NCBI GenBank assembly: GCA_030043595.1
Contig: JASHXJ010000586.1
Coordinates: 1-7,704 of the forward strand
Origin: Trebonia sp.
GTDB taxonomy: Bacteria; Actinomycetota; Actinomycetes; Streptosporangiales; Streptosporangiaceae
DNA: 7,704 bases
Reading direction: 5' to 3'
Both the position numbers and the translations under genes were made by a program. Under the pieces are notes generated by a model. That model saw only the letters and a program-made list of their open reading frames with translations, did no database searches and was not told the origin of the DNA. This document shows, one piece after another, positions 6,846 through 7,704 of this stretch (position 1 is the first letter of the stretch; every line of letters begins with the position of its first letter).

Positions 6846-6863
6846 AGCGAACATCTGTTCGCT
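6846..6863. promoter_or_regulatory. LexA/SOS box in front of ruvCAB
   Basis: AGCGAACATCTGTTCGCT is an 8-bp perfect inverted repeat with a 2-base centre. Its core, CGAAC-N4-GTTCG (6848-6861), matches the Gram-positive and actinobacterial LexA operator exactly. It is centred about 56 nt before the ruvC GTG at 6798. The ruv genes are known LexA targets in other actinobacteria, so DNA-damage induction of this operon is a well-founded inference. Confidence 0.88.
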
Positions 6864-6871
6864 ATGACGCA

Positions 6872-6900
6872 ACCGTACCGTGGGGGCACCTCGCTGTCCC
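6872..6900 (-). promoter_or_regulatory. Possible ruvC promoter next to the SOS box
   Basis: On the minus strand GGGACA (6900-6895) and TACGGT (6877-6872) are separated by 17 nt. Their matches to consensus are only 4 of 6 and 3 of 6. Transcription would start about at the upstream edge of the SOS box, so bound LexA would block it. The geometry is sensible but the hexamers are weak. Confidence 0.28.
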
Positions 6901-6929
6901 GCATCCCGGGCGCGTGTCGGCGCGGCTGC

Positions 6930-7703
6930 CTAGAAGTCATCGACCATGTACGGGGTGGCCGCGAAGGCGGTGTCCAGGGCGGCGTCGGCGGCTGGCGAGC
7001 CACCGCTGGCCAGTCCCGCCAGGCGCAGGGTCGCCACCGGCGTGCCAGCGTAGAGCGCCGCCAGCCCGCGCGCGCCTAGCGTGAGCGGTGGGAGACGGCC
7101 CGGATCGTTCGGGATAAGCAGGCCCTTGCCGCCGCTGACGGTCAGCTCCCAGCGGCCGGAGCCGGCGGGGCGGGTGGTGTCGGTGATAGCCAGCGGCACG
7201 GTGACCGAGACCGCGGCCGGGAAGCCGCGCGCGGCGATCGCGGCGGGCGCGTCGACGATGCGCAGCATCCACAGCGAGCGGCTGGTGACGCCGGCGTCGC
7301 GCTCGCGGGTCAGCCACCAGAAGGGATCGGCCGGGCCGGTCAGCACGCGGACGGTGCCCGCGATCGAGGAGTGCGAGGCGATGACCGACCACAGCGCGCG
7401 GGCCGTTTCCGCGGAGGCCGCGTGCACGCGCTCGACGAACAGCTCGTCGTTGCCGCCGCGCCAGCGGTAGGCGGCGAACCCGTCGCCGGTGCGATAGGCG
7501 TACATGTCCGCGCGCCCCAGCCAGCGCGCGGTCGGCTCGAGGTCCCAGGTCAGCGGACCGCTGTCGCGCGCGGCCCGGTGGGCGCGGCCGATGATCTCGA
7601 TCACCGCGGCGGCGTCGTCCGGGCCGGCGCGCACGACGTCCGGCACCGCGGCATGGCTGGCGGGCGACGTCGCCGGGTCGGGGGCGAGCAGCGTGCGCAG
7701 CGA
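6930..7703 (-). CDS. Eis-family GNAT N-acetyltransferase with SCP2-like domain, 5' end outside window
   Basis: The frame is open to the window edge, leaving about 257 residues of a family that is usually about 400 long. The N-terminal acetyl-CoA-binding GNAT domain is therefore mostly outside. A GTG at 7646 could be mistaken for a start, but coding continues upstream of it. What remains is the second GNAT-like half (DVVRAGPDDAAAVIEIIGRA through SLWMLRIVDAPAAIAARGF) and a C-terminal sterol-carrier-like domain (from about GRWELTVSGGKG to PLTLGARGLAALYAG, then the LASGGSPAADAALDTAF stretch). The protein ends in Phe (MVDDF). In Mycobacterium tuberculosis Eis a C-terminal Phe carboxylate takes part in catalysis, and this ending is consistent with that. 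Eis enzymes acetylate amines, including aminoglycosides in some species; the substrate here cannot be told from sequence. It ends 131 nt before ruvC on the same strand. The family call is from remembered motifs. Confidence 0.82.
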   Translation of the reverse strand, partial: SLRTLLAPDPATSPASHAAVPDVVRAGPDDAAAVIEIIGRAHRAARDSGPLTWDLEPTARWLGRADMYAYRTGDGFAAYRWRGGNDELFVERVHAASAETARALWSVIASHSSIAGTVRVLTGPADPFWWLTRERDAGVTSRSLWMLRIVDAPAAIAARGFPAAVSVTVPLAITDTTRPAGSGRWELTVSGGKGLLIPNDPGRLPPLTLGARGLAALYAGTPVATLRLAGLASGGSPAADAALDTAFAATPYMVDDF

Positions 7704-7704
7704 G

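Noticed and set aside
4530..6911. Shared 11-mer GCATCCCGGGC at 4530-4540 and 6901-6911, each 17-19 nt past a stop codon
   Set aside because: It is built around the common GC-rich palindrome CCCGGG, is short, and the flanks do not match, so chance is likely.
5978..7084. Long plus-strand open frames over ruvA, ruvC and the acetyltransferase
   Set aside because: They are shadows in GC-rich DNA; the minus strand carries complete catalytic motifs across the same span.

Overview
The window is high-GC DNA with actinobacterial character: G/C-ending codons, GTG starts, and the actinobacterial order ruvC-ruvA-ruvB-yajC-secD-secF, all on the minus strand. I cannot place it below phylum level. Right to left along the minus strand it holds the C-terminal two-thirds of an Eis-family GNAT acetyltransferase (6930 to the window edge), a 131-nt gap carrying a near-ideal actinobacterial LexA/SOS box, the Holliday-junction operon ruvC-ruvA-ruvB (6798 to 4557) joined by GTGA overlaps, a 197-nt gap, and the Sec accessory operon yajC-secD-secF (4359 down to about 740), with secD and secF joined by an ATGA overlap.

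The Ruv genes form one pathway: RuvA binds Holliday junctions, RuvB drives branch migration and RuvC resolves them. The SOS box in front of ruvC suggests LexA control. YajC, SecD and SecF are inner-membrane partners of SecYEG that use the proton gradient to help late steps of protein export. SecD carries a Ser/Pro/Ala-rich low-complexity insert of about 95 residues in its outer domain.

The odd part is the left end. Positions 1 to about 756 carry a second secF on the plus strand, cut off at its 5' side by the window edge and running head-on into the minus-strand secF. The two copies form a gapless inverted repeat (1-690 against 781-1470) with 50 mismatches by direct count, 92.8% identity. Thirty mismatches are silent, and a block of 127 codons has 19 mismatches, all silent. 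Each arm therefore looks like a selected, functional secF from a close relative or an old duplicate. Neither gene reaches a stop of its own: both run into the antisense of the other at a GC-rich quasi-palindrome around 740-758. The apt-relA genes that normally follow secF in actinobacteria are absent. The simplest reading is a chimeric join of two related strains' loci; a real inverted duplication is the alternative.

No RNA gene, CRISPR array, transposase or attachment site was recognised. Apart from the inverted secF pair, the window is core housekeeping sequence and I see no new defence or biosynthetic system.
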